Assembly: GCA_030142905.1 (NCBI GenBank)
Contig: JASJOG010000121.1
Coordinates: 297,001-361,000, forward strand
Reading direction: 5' to 3'
From: Heliopora coerulea
Lineage: Eukaryota > Cnidaria > Anthozoa > Scleralcyonacea > Helioporidae
Length of the DNA: 64,000 nucleotides
Shown: positions 63,296 to 64,000 of the stretch, piece by piece
Position numbering within the stretch: the first letter of the stretch is position 1
Layout of the letters: each line of letters begins with the position of its first letter
Notes under the pieces: model-generated
Told to the model about the DNA's origin: nothing
The model's database searches: none
The model's input: only the letters and a program-made list of their open reading frames with translations
Made by a program: the position numbers and the translations under genes

Positions 63296-63935
63296 CAGTA
63301 GAACCTGAATTTTATGACACTCCTTTTTACGACCACCTGTCACGAGCAACCACTGCAAATTAAAATTGATGACCGCTCTACTCATATGCCAAACCTGATT
63401 GATGAATTAAGTTTGGCAGAAGATCAGCATCCTCTTCTGCCAAACCTAATAGGTAGGGCAGATTTAATTTGATCGATCATAATTAAGTTTCATGAGTTAA
63501 GTTCGCCATTTGAATCAATCCCACTCCACAATTGCTCAAAGTTTCTTGGCAAAGAGAATACAGGAAACAAGAAAAACTATGCAGTTACCGCTTCAATCTA
63601 GTTTTGATAACTTCTGTGCAGTTATACTTATACTGTTGTGAATTTCTTTCAGAATGAGTTAGGAAATCAAAAGAGTTCATGCTGACCAATTTCTTTTCAC
63701 TTAATAAGTAGATGAACTTAAGCAAATTCTTGTGTGATTCTTATTTGAATAAATTAATCATCAGTGAAATTTGGGTTTGCTTGTTCAATCATAATAATGT
63801 GCATTTTGCTTAAATTTATGCATTTTCCGGAAGTTGCACACGCAAATATGGCGGCCACTATGTCACATCGCTACCTGTCTTAAGCAACCATTTTTCCCTG
63901 GTAAAAAGGGTGGTTGTAAAACTCAGGTTCTACTG
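63296..63935. mobile_element. pogo/Tc1-mariner-like MITE, 640 bp
   Basis: Ends CAGTAGAACCTGAATTTTA and, on the other strand, CAGTAGAACCTGAGTTTTA: inverted repeats of at least 19 bp with one mismatch, flanked by TA on both sides (63,294-63,295 and 63,936-63,937). The CAGTAGAACCTC-type end is common in pogo/Tigger-like families. No transposase inside. Confidence 0.7.
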
Positions 63936-64000
63936 TATATAGTATATAGTAAATAAAAAAAATGTGCACAGTGATCAAAGGAGCAAAAAAGCAAAAATGA

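Overview
This 64 kb window looks like animal genomic DNA made almost entirely of transposable elements. I could not recognise any host gene. The mix of families (Penelope-like elements with GIY-YIG domains, BEL/Pao LTR elements, L2/CR1-type LINEs with an SGNH-esterase ORF1, hAT, Harbinger and a Maverick/Polinton) suggests an aquatic invertebrate, plausibly a cnidarian. The species cannot be fixed from sequence alone.

Layout. 0.2-1.0 kb: Harbinger transposase relic (+). 1.06-8.94 kb: a Penelope-like element (PLE-A, -) split by a BEL/Pao element (2709-8046, -) that has recognisable LTRs, a short target duplication, PBS and PPT. 8.95-9.85 kb: 3' part of a second PLE-A joined head to tail. 10.4-11 kb: weak reverse-transcriptase relics. 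11.5-15.3 kb: the best preserved LINE (-). 15.3-16.9 kb: PLE and LINE ORF1 fragments (-). 16.9-21.8 kb: a PLE-A copy (+) containing a PLE-B copy flanked by a 57-bp inverted repeat. 22.8-25.0 kb: a hAT relic (+).

25,008-52,024 is a nested block. A BEL/Pao element (-), apparently inserted at the very end of that hAT, carries a second hAT (25,282-29,583, 8-bp duplication) in its 3' region and a 16.7-kb Maverick/Polinton (35,260-51,965, 6-bp duplication) inside its 5' LTR.

The Polinton is the centre of interest. It is AT-rich and has about 340-bp terminal inverted repeats. A leftward gene block holds a chromodomain integrase, an acidic protein, a membrane protein, a capsid-like protein, a packaging ATPase and a small protein. 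A rightward block holds a 492-codon protein, a putative jelly-roll or fibre-base protein, a fibre built of phage-tail-fibre-like repeats with a lectin-like head, several small membrane proteins, a SAP-like/NUMOD1-like protein and protein-primed DNA polymerase B. The gene set is virus-like: replication, integration, packaging, capsid and attachment. Many genes carry frameshifts or stops, and the integrase appears to lack its first catalytic aspartate, so this copy is probably dead. Two recurrent non-coding signals stand out: a TATAWAATAA-type box directly before start codons, and a short inverted repeat at or next to nearly every stop codon.

52.0-56.8 kb holds Harbinger relics, a possible hexon/F54H12.2-like capsid relic and a hAT-like MITE. 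56.9-63.2 kb holds three LINE copies in head-to-tail order, one split by a long-TIR MITE and one with an exact 111-bp internal duplication. 63.3-63.9 kb is a pogo/Tc1-like MITE.
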